In this document: one piece after another, positions 47,188 through 56,052 of the stretch
How positions within the stretch are numbered: the first letter of the stretch is position 1
Layout of the letters: each line of letters opens with the position of its first letter
Source: an uncultured Shewanella sp.
Lineage (GTDB): Bacteria > Pseudomonadota > Gammaproteobacteria > Enterobacterales > Shewanellaceae
NCBI RefSeq assembly: GCF_947491715.1
Contig: NZ_CANLKR010000001.1
Span: 372,001-436,000 of the forward strand
Length of the DNA stretch: 64,000 bases
Direction of reading: 5' to 3'
The notes under the pieces: model-generated
What the model saw: the letters and a program-made list of their open reading frames with translations, nothing else
Database searches by the model: none
Told to the model about the DNA's origin: nothing
Position numbers and translations under genes: made by a program

Positions 47188-47988
47188 ATGTTTTTCCTGC
47201 TTGATACCATCATGCAAGGTATTGCGAGCTATGTGTGGCCTTTTGTTCGTGTCAGCAGTCTATTCATGGTGATGGCCGTCTTCGGTTCGACCAGCACCCC
47301 TAAGCGAATACGGCTATTGTTATCCCTTGCCGTCACATTCACTATCGCGCCGGTTTTACCCCCAATGCTCCCCATTGAATTATTGTCTTTTAGTGCGGTG
47401 TTTGTGGTTGCTCAGCAAGTGATCATCGGCGCAGCAATGGGGTTTGTCAGTATTTTACTGATGCAAACCTTTGTGCTTGCAGGGCAAATTATCGGCATGC
47501 AAACCAGTTTAGGCTTTGCGTCTATGGTGGATCCCAGTTCAGGTCAACAAACGCCGGTTGTCAGTAATTTTTTCTTGCTGCTCACCACGCTTATTTTTTT
47601 AAGTGTCGATGGGCATTTGGTGTTCATTCGCATGCTGGTGGCCAGCTTTGATACACTTCCGGTATCAATGTCAGGATTACATTTAAGCGGATATCAAGCT
47701 TTGACTGAGTTTGTCAGTTACATGTTTGGCGCTGCCTTGACCATGTCACTGTCTGCCATCGTTGCGCTATTGACCATCAATTTGGCGTTTGGCGTGATGA
47801 CAAGGGCTTCCCCTCAACTGAATATTTTCTCTATTGGTTTTCCGGTGACTATGGTGAGTGGATTATTTATTTTATGGCTGACACTGTCACCTATCATGGC
47901 CCATTTCGATGACATTTGGCGCCAAAGCCAGCTTCTTCTGTGTGATATCTTACTGCTGAGCTGTAATGTTAATGGCGGCATGCAATAA
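47188..47988 (+). CDS. fliR: flagellar export gate protein FliR
   Basis: Membrane protein of 266 residues and the third subunit of the FliPQR gate. Conserved GFVSILLMQTFVLAGQIIGMQTSLGFASMVDPSSGQQTPVVSNF and FSIGFPVTM are present. Expected topology is up to six hydrophobic segments. Confidence 0.95.
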   Translation: MFFLLDTIMQGIASYVWPFVRVSSLFMVMAVFGSTSTPKRIRLLLSLAVTFTIAPVLPPMLPIELLSFSAVFVVAQQVIIGAAMGFVSILLMQTFVLAGQIIGMQTSLGFASMVDPSSGQQTPVVSNFFLLLTTLIFLSVDGHLVFIRMLVASFDTLPVSMSGLHLSGYQALTEFVSYMFGAALTMSLSAIVALLTINLAFGVMTRASPQLNIFSIGFPVTMVSGLFILWLTLSPIMAHFDDIWRQSQLLLCDILLLSCNVNGGMQ

Positions 47989-48036
47989 GGTGTTTGGTGG
48001 CAATGAATAACTCAGGGCTTTTGCTAAGAAAAATAA

Positions 48037-48094
48037 GTGGCAGAAAAGGGTTGTGGTTAAGAAGCAAGTCAGGAAGAAACCGAACAACGAGTGA
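48037..48094 (+). repeat. decayed duplicate of the flhB 5' end
   Basis: GTGGCAGA at 48037 and GTCAGGAAGAAACCGAACA near 48069-48087 mirror the start of flhB (GTGGCAGA at 48151, GTCAGGAAAAAACCGAACA near 48168), interrupted by about 14 extra bases. A TAA stops the frame after seven codons. A relic of a local duplication, probably not translated. Confidence 0.6.
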
Positions 48095-48150
48095 TACCGT
48101 TATAAAATCATTGCAAAAAAAGTTACAAAGAGTTATGCAAGGGGTGAGCA

Positions 48151-49284
48151 GTGGCAGAGAATGACAGCAGTCAGGAAAAAACCGAACAGGCGTCCGCCCA
48201 TAAGTTAGAAAAAGCCAAAAAAGAGGGCCAAGTTGCTCGCTCCCAAGAATTAGGTACGTCGGCGGTACTGATCTCGGCGGGTCTGGGTTTGATGATGACA
48301 GGGCAAGAGTTAGCCCTTGCGCTGAAACACATTACTTTTTCACTCATGAGTTTAACTCGCGCGCAAATTTTTGACGATCATACCAGCTTATTGATCTGGC
48401 GTGATATTAGTCGTGAGCTGGCATTGCCGCTACTGGGATTCATTGCTTTTTTGGCTATGATTGCTTTTGTGGGCAATATCGCGTTAGGTGGGCTGTCTTT
48501 TTCGGTGAAAGCGTTTATGCCTAAGCCGAATAAAATGAGTCCCATTGCAGGTTTTAAGCGCATGTTTGGGACTAAGGCCCTAGTTGAACTCACTAAAGGG
48601 GTGGCCAAATTTTCCGTGGTGGCTTTAATGGCCTATGGGCTACTCACCCTCTATTTGGATGACATTCTCGCCTTATCACAAGAACATTTACCCGGTAATA
48701 TTTATCATGCATTGGATTTAGTGGTTTGGATTTTTATTCTTTTGTGCGCCTCTACCTTGTTCATTGTGATCATTGACGTACCTTTTCAAATTTGGAACCA
48801 CAATAAACAGCTCAAGATGACCAAACAAGAAGTCAAAGATGAGCACAAAGACATGGAAGGCAAACCTGAAGTCAAGGGGCGTATTCGCCAGATGCAGCGG
48901 GATATGGCGCAGCAACGCATGATGCAAGAAGTGCCCAATGCGGATGTGATCATTGTCAACCCTGAACATTATGCCGTGGCAGTGAAATATGAGGCTAGCC
49001 GTTCTAAAGCCCCTTTTGTGGTGGCGAAAGGCGTAGATGAGGTGGCCTTTAAAATTCGTGAAATTGCTAAGCATCATAAAGTGACAGTCGTGTCCGCGCC
49101 GCCACTGGCGCGTGCGGTGTACCACACCACTAAAATTAACCAAGATATTCCTGAAGGGCTCTTCACGGCTGTGGCACAAGTGCTAGCTTATGTGTATCAA
49201 TTACGAGAATACCAAAAAGGCAAAGGCCGTAAACCTAACCCTATTCCGCTAAAGCAAGCCATCCCTGAGGAACTGGCGCATTAA
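48151..49284 (+). CDS. flhB: flagellar export switch protein FlhB
   Basis: Export-specificity switch of 377 residues with four membrane helices and a cytoplasmic autocleavage domain. The N-terminal EKTEQASAHKLEKAKKEGQVARSQEL is typical. The cleavage motif, NPTH in most FlhB, is NPEH here (270-273). Asn270 and Pro271, between which the chain breaks, are kept. Start GTG 48151. Last gene of the operon. Confidence 0.95.
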   Translation: MAENDSSQEKTEQASAHKLEKAKKEGQVARSQELGTSAVLISAGLGLMMTGQELALALKHITFSLMSLTRAQIFDDHTSLLIWRDISRELALPLLGFIAFLAMIAFVGNIALGGLSFSVKAFMPKPNKMSPIAGFKRMFGTKALVELTKGVAKFSVVALMAYGLLTLYLDDILALSQEHLPGNIYHALDLVVWIFILLCASTLFIVIIDVPFQIWNHNKQLKMTKQEVKDEHKDMEGKPEVKGRIRQMQRDMAQQRMMQEVPNADVIIVNPEHYAVAVKYEASRSKAPFVVAKGVDEVAFKIREIAKHHKVTVVSAPPLARAVYHTTKINQDIPEGLFTAVAQVLAYVYQLREYQKGKGRKPNPIPLKQAIPEELAH

Positions 49285-49512
49285 TCGACATTAGTGAATG
49301 TTGGGTAAGTGGGTTGTTTGAGCTAAAGGTGTCAGTGGTAATGTGCGTTATTACGGGTAGAGATTAGACTTACTTTTGTCGATCAAAACCCTTCCTGTTT
49401 TTCTGTTCTGATAACATGAAAATATAATTCATATCAATGGGTTACCTATGATATCTTTGAGTGAAATAAATGTGCAGCCAAGAACGTTATCCTGCTGCTA
49501 TTCAATAAGCTG

Positions 49513-50044
49513 TTAGGTGTTTCTGTGATCTCTGAGTATTTTGATGATTGGGTAGTAAAGGAAGAGTTTTCTCAGGAGTTCATTTCCTTATGGGGTGGCT
49601 GGCTAGGTCGAGAAGAGTGTTACAAGCTAGATGAAGTAACAGAAGTTGAATGGGAAAGGTTTAATCAATTAGTTAGGTTGCTACACTCAGAATATGAAAT
49701 ATACGCGGTTAATTTAGAAAATGAGACCATTGATAAACTTGAAGACCTAGATAAATATTTTCCCACTTACGAAGAAGATATGAATAGAGGGCAGATGAAC
49801 TTCACGACTATTATTATTCCTTCGTTAAATGCAGTATTAGCGGAAACGTGGGATTTCACATATATCCTTTATCATAAAAATATTGGTACAGTTGAAACCC
49901 TTAAGCCTCTAATAAAAAATAGTAATTTGTTTAGTTTTAGTGACTAAACACCTAACAAGAATTTAAAGCGGGACTGCTAACAGTTTGCTCAGTTTTGCTT
50001 CGCTACACATTTTAGCAAACAATTATTAGCCCCTTAAATGGGCG
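49513..50044 (+). mobile_element. orphan integron-type gene cassette
   Basis: 532 bp from TTAGGT (second half of GTTAGGT at 49512-49518) to the G of the next core site (GTTAACT at 50044). The attC R'' core ACCTAAC at 49950-49956 is the exact complement of the GTTAGGT at the other end, which is what a circularised cassette requires. It contains one ORF. No integrase gene is in the window. Confidence 0.8.
49525..49947 (+). CDS. cassette-encoded hypothetical protein
   Basis: Acidic, Trp/Tyr-rich protein of 140 residues (e.g. EFISLWGGWLGREECYKLDEVTEVEWERF). No signal peptide or membrane segment. The GTG start lies 12 bp from the cassette edge with AGGTG just upstream, and the stop is just before the attC. 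No family recognised; cassette proteins are often unknown. Its lower GC and lack of link to motility mark it as acquired. Confidence 0.65.
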   Translation: MISEYFDDWVVKEEFSQEFISLWGGWLGREECYKLDEVTEVEWERFNQLVRLLHSEYEIYAVNLENETIDKLEDLDKYFPTYEEDMNRGQMNFTTIIIPSLNAVLAETWDFTYILYHKNIGTVETLKPLIKNSNLFSFSD

Positions 50045-50050
50045 TTAACT
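49950..50050 (+). repeat. attC recombination site (VCR-like)
   Basis: Outer cores ACCTAAC and GTTAACT. Inner arms GTTTGCT (49983) and AGCAAAC (50014) are complementary, and the outer arm ATTTAAAGCGGGACTG resembles VCR sites, pairing with TTAGCCCCTTAAAT. The right core breaks the GTTRRRY rule at one base. Confidence 0.8.
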
Positions 50051-50063
50051 TCCTCGTTGGGTT

Positions 50064-50276
50064 ATGCGTAAAATTTTAATACTGTTATTTTTTCCACCGG
50101 AATTATCGCGGAAGAGGCTCCTTTATAAGCATTCGATTGCTGGCTTTGATTCAGAATCTGAGCTAAAGCCATTTTACCTGAAAGTAAAAGGCGCAATACT
50201 CTCAAAGGACTATGAGGCAATCGCTACAATACTTTCATTTCCTACATCGATTTATGTTGACGGTGAAGTGGCATAG
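50064..50276 (+). CDS. short hypothetical ORF following the attC site, possibly a truncated cassette gene
   Basis: 70-residue frame starting 13 bp after the attC, the place where the next cassette's gene would start. N-terminus MRKILILLFFPPELSRKRLL; charged remainder. There is no second attC downstream, so this may be a cassette whose 3' part was lost. Function unknown. Confidence 0.35.
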   Translation: MRKILILLFFPPELSRKRLLYKHSIAGFDSESELKPFYLKVKGAILSKDYEAIATILSFPTSIYVDGEVA

Positions 50277-50411
50277 CCAGTTTCCCCACAAAGAAAGGGT
50301 ATATAATCCTTTGGTGAGAATGTGCGTTTTTTAGGTAAGTGAATGAAAGAGTTAACATAAGCTAAAGTAAAAAATCAAATGGCTTCGATGGCACCGATTT
50401 GATGTGCTTAT

Positions 50412-51647
50412 TTATTGTTTTTTGTTGCTTGACTCCACTGCAAGATGGTCTTTTTGTTCAAAGACGCTATGCCAAAAATGGGCTCCAAGGGTAGAAATGG
50501 CGCGAGATTCACCATTCATCAGCATGACCATGCCAAGCTTGAGTGTGGGGGAGTAAGCGATTTCTGTTACAAAGCCTGCGACCCAGCCAGCATGATAAAT
50601 AAGGGGATGACCCTCAAAATCATAGATCCGCCACCCTTTACCGTAATGTGCATCTTTCAAATAATGTTTCCATTCTCGACGCCTAAGCTCTTTTCTGGTT
50701 CGAACACCAGGGGTGGTGATATCTTCAAGGACTGCTGGGCTGATCACATTTGGTTGATTACCGAGATTGGCCATAAGCCACTTAGTCATATCCTTAATAC
50801 TGGCATTAACCCCTGCAGCTGGAGCCAACTGATAATAGTTCGGGTTCACCTCTACTTGTTTAAAGCCTGTGCGTGTTTTGATGTGGGGTTCGGCGCGATT
50901 GGTTTGTTGCTTAAAGGCGTCAAATCCAACGGAGGCGGTATGCATGTTTAATGGCGAAAAGATCCGCTGCTCCAGCAAGGCTGCGTAGCTTTGACCTGTT
51001 TGTTGTTCTATTGCGGGCTGAATAAAAGAAAAGGCGACATTTTGATAGCCATAACATATCCCCGGTGAGCACATGGGAGTGAGTTTGGAAAACTTGGGTA
51101 TGATTTTATTAAGTTTAACATTTGCATCAATCATATTGTCATAGCTATTGGGCATCAGCCCTGTACTTTGCCCTATGATGTGTTCGAGAGTGATTTTTTG
51201 ACTTTGCGCAGGCTTTGCAAGACTAAATTTGGGTAAATACTGAGTAATGGGTTGGTGCCAATGCAGTTTATGTTCCTGTACCAGTTGGCTGGTTAAGGTC
51301 GCAGCAAAGGTTTTAGAGACGGAAGCGAGTCGAAATACTGTATCTGAATTGATATTTAATTTACTGTTTTTATGGCGTTTTCCGTAAGTACTTAGCTTGA
51401 GGATTTGGTCATCCTCCACAATAACAAAGGCGCCTCCTGGCACCTTATTGGCCTTTAGGTGTTGGTGAAATTGTTGCTTGAATTCATCGCTAATTGTCTG
51501 ATAAGGGGAAGCGTTAGCATTGAAAGAAAACAGTGCGAGAGCGGCGAAAACAGCACATTGTTTGATAATAGCGGCAGTTCGCAGAATAGCGAATAAGCAA
51601 TGGCTCAACAGGCACTTTTTTGATGAGTGAGCAGTTTTTAACGGCAT
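50412..51647 (-). CDS. serine beta-lactamase-family hydrolase (class C-like), exported
   Basis: Protein of about 411 residues with a signal region (AALALFSFNANA). SVSK (Ser nucleophile and Lys) near 113, YQN in CYGYQNVAF near 220, and HAG near 368 form the expected triad; HAG replaces the KTG of true AmpC, so an esterase/D,D-peptidase role is more likely than drug resistance. The start is set at ATG 51647; the frame further upstream begins with non-standard ATT. Convergent with the cassette genes. Confidence 0.85.
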   Translation of the reverse strand: MPLKTAHSSKKCLLSHCLFAILRTAAIIKQCAVFAALALFSFNANASPYQTISDEFKQQFHQHLKANKVPGGAFVIVEDDQILKLSTYGKRHKNSKLNINSDTVFRLASVSKTFAATLTSQLVQEHKLHWHQPITQYLPKFSLAKPAQSQKITLEHIIGQSTGLMPNSYDNMIDANVKLNKIIPKFSKLTPMCSPGICYGYQNVAFSFIQPAIEQQTGQSYAALLEQRIFSPLNMHTASVGFDAFKQQTNRAEPHIKTRTGFKQVEVNPNYYQLAPAAGVNASIKDMTKWLMANLGNQPNVISPAVLEDITTPGVRTRKELRRREWKHYLKDAHYGKGWRIYDFEGHPLIYHAGWVAGFVTEIAYSPTLKLGMVMLMNGESRAISTLGAHFWHSVFEQKDHLAVESSNKKQ

Positions 51648-52080
51648 GAATGTACCCAATGTTCCGCTTCCATACTCATCATGAGATGAGTCAAGGTGCG
51701 GTATTTTTATTTTGTTTAATTGATATTATGTTAAAAACTATTATATAAGCAATCTTTGTATCAGCAAAGGCGCTTTAACATGAAATCTTTCGAGTGTCGT
51801 TGGATCTAGCATTGAAGAGTAGAGAGTAGGCGAGGATAACCATTGAAGCATATTTTGAATATCGCAATAAAGAGCGCTGATGGGTTTTGAATGATTTAGC
51901 TCTTTAATAACATTCTATCGTTAAATTTATAACGAATTGAGTTAATGTCCTTTATTTCGATGAGTTGATACTTGTCGCAGGGATGTATTGCGCTTTTTTA
52001 GTACTTTATTGAGGTGATTTTCGGTATGGTGAATATGTATGATTTAGTCTTGTGCTCATGGTAAAAGGAATGTAAGTGTA
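51648..52080. other. intergenic region upstream of ptsP
   Basis: 433 bp between divergent genes. No ORF, no attC, no clear sigma-54 site, and no terminator. It presumably carries the two promoters. Confidence 0.45.
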
Positions 52081-54357
52081 ATGAACGATCCGATGTTAGC
52101 CTTAACACGTATTTTGCAGGCTGTGTCACTCATCGATACTCCTCAGCTTCAAATACGGTTTATTGTGGACAGTGTCAGCGCTGCGGTTAGCCGTGATGTG
52201 TGTAGTTTATATCGGGTGAATACAAGGCAGGAAATGGAGTTATTGGTGAGTCATGGGTTACAAGTGCATCAAACCATTTGTATACCTCAAGGAGCGGGGC
52301 TTGTAGGCTTAGTGGCTAAAGAGCGCCATGGATTGAATTTAGCCAACGGAGCCAGTCACAGTGCCTATTTTTATGTTCAGGGGAGTCAAGAAGAGCTATT
52401 TAAAAGTTTCTGTGGTGTGCCTCTTGTACATCATGGCGAAGTGGTTGGCGTATTAGTGGTGCAGAGCCGCGAAGCCCAAGTGTTAAGTGAACAAGAAGAA
52501 GCCTTTTTATTAACATTGGCAGCTCAATTGGCTTTTATTGTTGTTAATATTCCCAGTACGCAAGATGCAGCAATTAAACAAAATAGGCGTTTTAAAGGAG
52601 TTAAAAGTGTTGAAGGCATTGGATTAGGTAAGGCGGTATTATGTGGATTAACCCAACTATCTGAAGTACAAGATGTGCGTACCGATAAACCTCAAGCCAC
52701 AATACAAGAATGGATACAATTATTGTCGTTAGTCAAAGAGGACTTAATTAACGAGCAAAATAGCTTGGGGGAAAACATGACGTTAAGCATAGGGTCGATA
52801 TTCGATGCTTATCAAATGTTATTAACCGATAAAGGGCTGAGTGATAAAGTAGAGGCCTATATTCATGAGGGATTTTCGCTTCCGAGTGCCATCAAGCAAG
52901 GGATTTATTTTTTTGCTAATCGCTTTAAACAGATGGACGATCCTTATTTAACGGCTCGAGCTGAAGATATTATCCATTTAGGCAATAAATTATTCCATGT
53001 CTGGAAAGGAGGAGGGAGAGCGGCTGCATCGGTTTATAAAGATCCTGTGATATTAATCGGGGCTCAAGTCAGTGTCAGTGATATTGCCAGTGTGCCCACA
53101 AAGTTATTAGCAGGCATTATTTGTTTTGAAGGCTCGAGTTTGTCCCATACTTCTATTTTGGCCAATGCCATGGGGATCCCCGCAGTAATGGGGGTAGGGC
53201 AAATAAAGAACGTGAACAGTCATGATATGATGATAGTGGACGGTAATGAAGCAAAGGTGATAGTACAGCCCAGTACCTTGATAAAAAAAGCCTATAAGCG
53301 GCTGATAAAACAAGAACACAAAGCGACGTTAAAACTGCATAACTTAAAAAACCTTGCGGCAACGACGTTAGATCATCATGACATAAAACTCTATACCAAT
53401 ACGGGACTCTTGGCTGATATTACGCCGGGGGTGAAAAGCGGTGCTCAGGGGGTTGGCTTATATCGCACTGAAATTCCCTTTATGGTTGGGGATAGCTTTC
53501 CTAGTGAAGATGAGCAAGTCAGAGTGTACCGCCGTGTGTTTGAGGCCTATGAAGGCAAACCTGTTTATATGCGAACTTTAGATATTGGCGGCGATAAACA
53601 ATTGCCTTATTTTCCTATTCGGCATGAAGAGAATCCTGCGTTAGGCTGGAGAGGGATACGCTTTACATTGGATAATATCCAATTATTAATGACCCAAGTG
53701 AGGGCTATGTTGCGAGCATCGAGTGGGATTAATACCTTGCATGTGTTATTGCCTATGGTGACCTCTACACATGAACTTAATCAATTTTCAACGGTGTTAA
53801 AAGATGCGTATCATCAGCTTCAAGATGATGGACTAGAATTACAATGGCCTAAAATGGGGATCATGATTGAAGTTCCCGCCGCAGTGACTCAAATTCCGTT
53901 ATGGGCTCATCGCTTGGATTTCATTTCTATTGGTTCAAATGATTTAAGTCAATATTTATTGGCATTAGATCGTAATAACCCCCATGTGGCTGATCGATAC
54001 GATCATGTTCACCCCGCCGTTATTCACGAAGTATACCGAACCGTGAATTTAGCCAAGCAATATCAATTGCCCATCAGCTTGTGTGGTGAAATGGCTTCCG
54101 ATCCCGTTGCAGTTGTTTTATTAATCGGTATGGGGATCGGAAAATTGAGTATGAGCGCGGCAAAACTGCCCCGTATCAAATGGCTTATTCGCCACATTGA
54201 ACTGGAATGGGCGCAAGGTCTTTTGAGACATTGTTTGCGATTAGATGAAGTGGATGATATTCGGCTTTATATTCAGCAAGCAATGAAGGAAAAAGGCTTA
54301 CAAGATATGATTAAAATCGATGAGCCCAAAATTAAGCGTGGTGAGTTAAATGGATAG
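52081..54357 (+). CDS. ptsP: phosphoenolpyruvate-protein phosphotransferase PtsP (EI-Ntr)
   Basis: Protein of 758 residues. An N-terminal GAF domain (about 17-155) precedes the PTS enzyme I core. The phospho-His is H356 in GSSLSHTSILA, and the PEP-binding region includes GIMIEVPAAV, SIGSNDLSQYLLALDRNN and SLCGEMASDP. It starts the nitrogen PTS phosphorelay to NPr. Length and order match E. coli PtsP. ptsP usually sits next to rppH in gammaproteobacteria; here it lies alone between the cassette region and the islet, so it could be an additional copy. Confidence 0.85.
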   Translation: MNDPMLALTRILQAVSLIDTPQLQIRFIVDSVSAAVSRDVCSLYRVNTRQEMELLVSHGLQVHQTICIPQGAGLVGLVAKERHGLNLANGASHSAYFYVQGSQEELFKSFCGVPLVHHGEVVGVLVVQSREAQVLSEQEEAFLLTLAAQLAFIVVNIPSTQDAAIKQNRRFKGVKSVEGIGLGKAVLCGLTQLSEVQDVRTDKPQATIQEWIQLLSLVKEDLINEQNSLGENMTLSIGSIFDAYQMLLTDKGLSDKVEAYIHEGFSLPSAIKQGIYFFANRFKQMDDPYLTARAEDIIHLGNKLFHVWKGGGRAAASVYKDPVILIGAQVSVSDIASVPTKLLAGIICFEGSSLSHTSILANAMGIPAVMGVGQIKNVNSHDMMIVDGNEAKVIVQPSTLIKKAYKRLIKQEHKATLKLHNLKNLAATTLDHHDIKLYTNTGLLADITPGVKSGAQGVGLYRTEIPFMVGDSFPSEDEQVRVYRRVFEAYEGKPVYMRTLDIGGDKQLPYFPIRHEENPALGWRGIRFTLDNIQLLMTQVRAMLRASSGINTLHVLLPMVTSTHELNQFSTVLKDAYHQLQDDGLELQWPKMGIMIEVPAAVTQIPLWAHRLDFISIGSNDLSQYLLALDRNNPHVADRYDHVHPAVIHEVYRTVNLAKQYQLPISLCGEMASDPVAVVLLIGMGIGKLSMSAAKLPRIKWLIRHIELEWAQGLLRHCLRLDEVDDIRLYIQQAMKEKGLQDMIKIDEPKIKRGELNG

Positions 54358-54365
54358 AAAGGTGA

Positions 54366-54629
54366 AATGTTCTTGCTTTTATTGCTTCTTTAGTGAAGAT
54401 ATTAGGCTCTCAAGGGGTTAAGCATGCCTATATTGATGGTGGTGCAACGATTACGGCTTTTTTGAAGGCGAAGCTCATTGATGAAATGGTGATTACTCAG
54501 GTGCCTATTTTACTAGGAGAAGGGATCTCACTGTTTGGAAAAATGGATCAAGTTGTTACGCTGCACAATGCGTCGGCGAAGGTATTCCCAAATGACTTTA
54601 TTCAAGTGACATATCAGGTTGAATATTGA
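54366..54629 (+). pseudogene. 3' fragment of a RibD/dihydrofolate-reductase-family gene
   Basis: C-terminal about 85 residues of the RibD-C/DHFR-like fold: GVKHAYIDGGATITAFLKAKLIDEMVITQVPILLGEGISLFG. A TGA lies in frame at 54363 and the N-terminal half is gone. A second, more damaged copy lies at 57122-57278. Confidence 0.75.
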
Positions 54630-54687
54630 TTGAATGCTCACCAATTGAGGTGAGCCATAGATATATTTCAATAGAATAGAGTTCAGA

Positions 54688-56022
54688 TTATTGAGATAAT
54701 GGGTCATGGAAATGCATTCTATCTTTGCTACCAATAGAGAGTACCGTTGCTGTTTCGATGTGTTGCGGCGTTCGATAAGAGTTACCCTGCTCTTTATTTA
54801 TTGCCGTTTGAGCGAGAGATGCAGCTGATTTATTACAGTTTGATTGGAATTCACCAGTAGAAAAACGCTTATGCTTAACGAGCTTGTTTGCAAGGTCACT
54901 TGCTCTTTCTTTTGTCATATTACTTAATGTTTGACGTTTTTCGTCCGCAGTAGCAGCTTTTCCGATCCCTAATTGATCTTCTAAATATCGTTGGTACATA
55001 GCTTGTTCTTGCATGACTTCTTGTAAAGTAATGGCTTTTATATTAATTTTTGAATTTGAAGTTTTCCCTTGTTGGAATAGTTCAAAATCTCTATGAGATG
55101 AGGTTGTTTGTAATCGACCTGCTGAATAAGCTCCTGAATCTTTATTTACTTTACTATTAAGTGACAATAAATTTTTAAATTCTTTTGATAAGTTTGATAA
55201 TTCTTGATCAATATTAATGGTAGTTGAATTAGGTTGTTGATTTATGGCTTTAAATAGATCCTTTAGAAAGTGTTCAGCAGTTGCATATGTTTTACCTTTC
55301 AGTTGTTCTAATGCAGTTTTTGTTGAGTCATTAAAAGAGTTTGACTTCATTGCTTTTGAGATGAGATCGTTTGAAACGTTTACCGATGAAAGCATTATAT
55401 CTCTTGATAGTTTATAAGTTCTTCCACTTTTTTCGGCACTTGTGCTTCCTGGTGTTCCTGTTGCTATAAATCCATGGTATGGGAGAAATCCTGATTTAAA
55501 TTGTGAATTTGTATTAGCGAAATAGACAGGTAAACTTGATAAGCTAGATTTGTTGAAGTTACGAATATCCAATTGCAGTCGTTCATTTACTGGCATATTT
55601 TCTACTCTGGATTTAGAGTCTGTAGCGAGTTTGTGTAAATATTGTATGTCATCGCCATTCATTACATTATAATGGCCTCCACTACTTCTTAAATTTATAT
55701 CTTGGAAAAGATTATCAATTTTAGACCTGATATCTTTGTGTTCTTTTGGTATCAATGAAAGAACATTTTTCTTCATCGATTGACAGGCTTTATCATATTT
55801 ATGTTGGCGTTCATGGAACTTATTACTTATAGTGCTTGCTTGTGTGTCGCTAATGCCAGATTTTTGATATAAAATAGTACTTCCTTTTTCAGAAGAAAGC
55901 CCTCTTATTCGATCCAATAAACTAGGTTCTCTCGCTCTTATTTCTTGACTGCCACTAAATTGATCTTTTAAATTATCAAGATCTTGAAATGAAAATGAGT
56001 TTGTATTAATTGATAATGGCAT
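54688..56022 (-). CDS. putative type III secretion effector, unknown family
   Basis: Protein of 444 residues, Ser/Asn/Lys-rich, without signal peptide or membrane segment. It starts MPLSINTNSFSFQD, a Ser/Asn-rich N-terminus of the sort seen in type III substrates. No known domain is recognised, although a Cys-containing stretch (EFQSNCNKSAASLAQ) and terminal MHFHDPLSQ could be functional. It lies 30 bp after a CesT-like chaperone gene, the standard arrangement for an effector and its own chaperone. The DNA is much more AT-rich than the flagellar genes. Confidence 0.55.
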   Translation of the reverse strand: MPLSINTNSFSFQDLDNLKDQFSGSQEIRAREPSLLDRIRGLSSEKGSTILYQKSGISDTQASTISNKFHERQHKYDKACQSMKKNVLSLIPKEHKDIRSKIDNLFQDINLRSSGGHYNVMNGDDIQYLHKLATDSKSRVENMPVNERLQLDIRNFNKSSLSSLPVYFANTNSQFKSGFLPYHGFIATGTPGSTSAEKSGRTYKLSRDIMLSSVNVSNDLISKAMKSNSFNDSTKTALEQLKGKTYATAEHFLKDLFKAINQQPNSTTINIDQELSNLSKEFKNLLSLNSKVNKDSGAYSAGRLQTTSSHRDFELFQQGKTSNSKINIKAITLQEVMQEQAMYQRYLEDQLGIGKAATADEKRQTLSNMTKERASDLANKLVKHKRFSTGEFQSNCNKSAASLAQTAINKEQGNSYRTPQHIETATVLSIGSKDRMHFHDPLSQ

Positions 56023-56052
56023 TATTAAATCTCTGCTATGGTTGATGTTACG

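Noticed and set aside
48003..48167. 54-codon ORF in the fliR-flhB spacer
   Set aside because: It reads the duplicated flhB start in another frame and ends inside flhB; best explained as a by-product of the duplication.
35075..49284. flagellar block considered as a lateral flagellar system
   Set aside because: Presence of FliO, FliL, a long FliK and a sigma-54 promoter, with polar-type gene order, fits the polar system; no laf-type genes seen.
50412..51647. drug-resistance beta-lactamase cargo of the integron cassette
   Set aside because: The gene is outside the cassette, on the other strand, and has HAG instead of KTG, more like an esterase or peptidase relative of class C.
54688..56022. 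assignment of the 444-residue protein to a named effector family
   Set aside because: Some segments faintly recall known effectors, but no catalytic motif could be matched with confidence.
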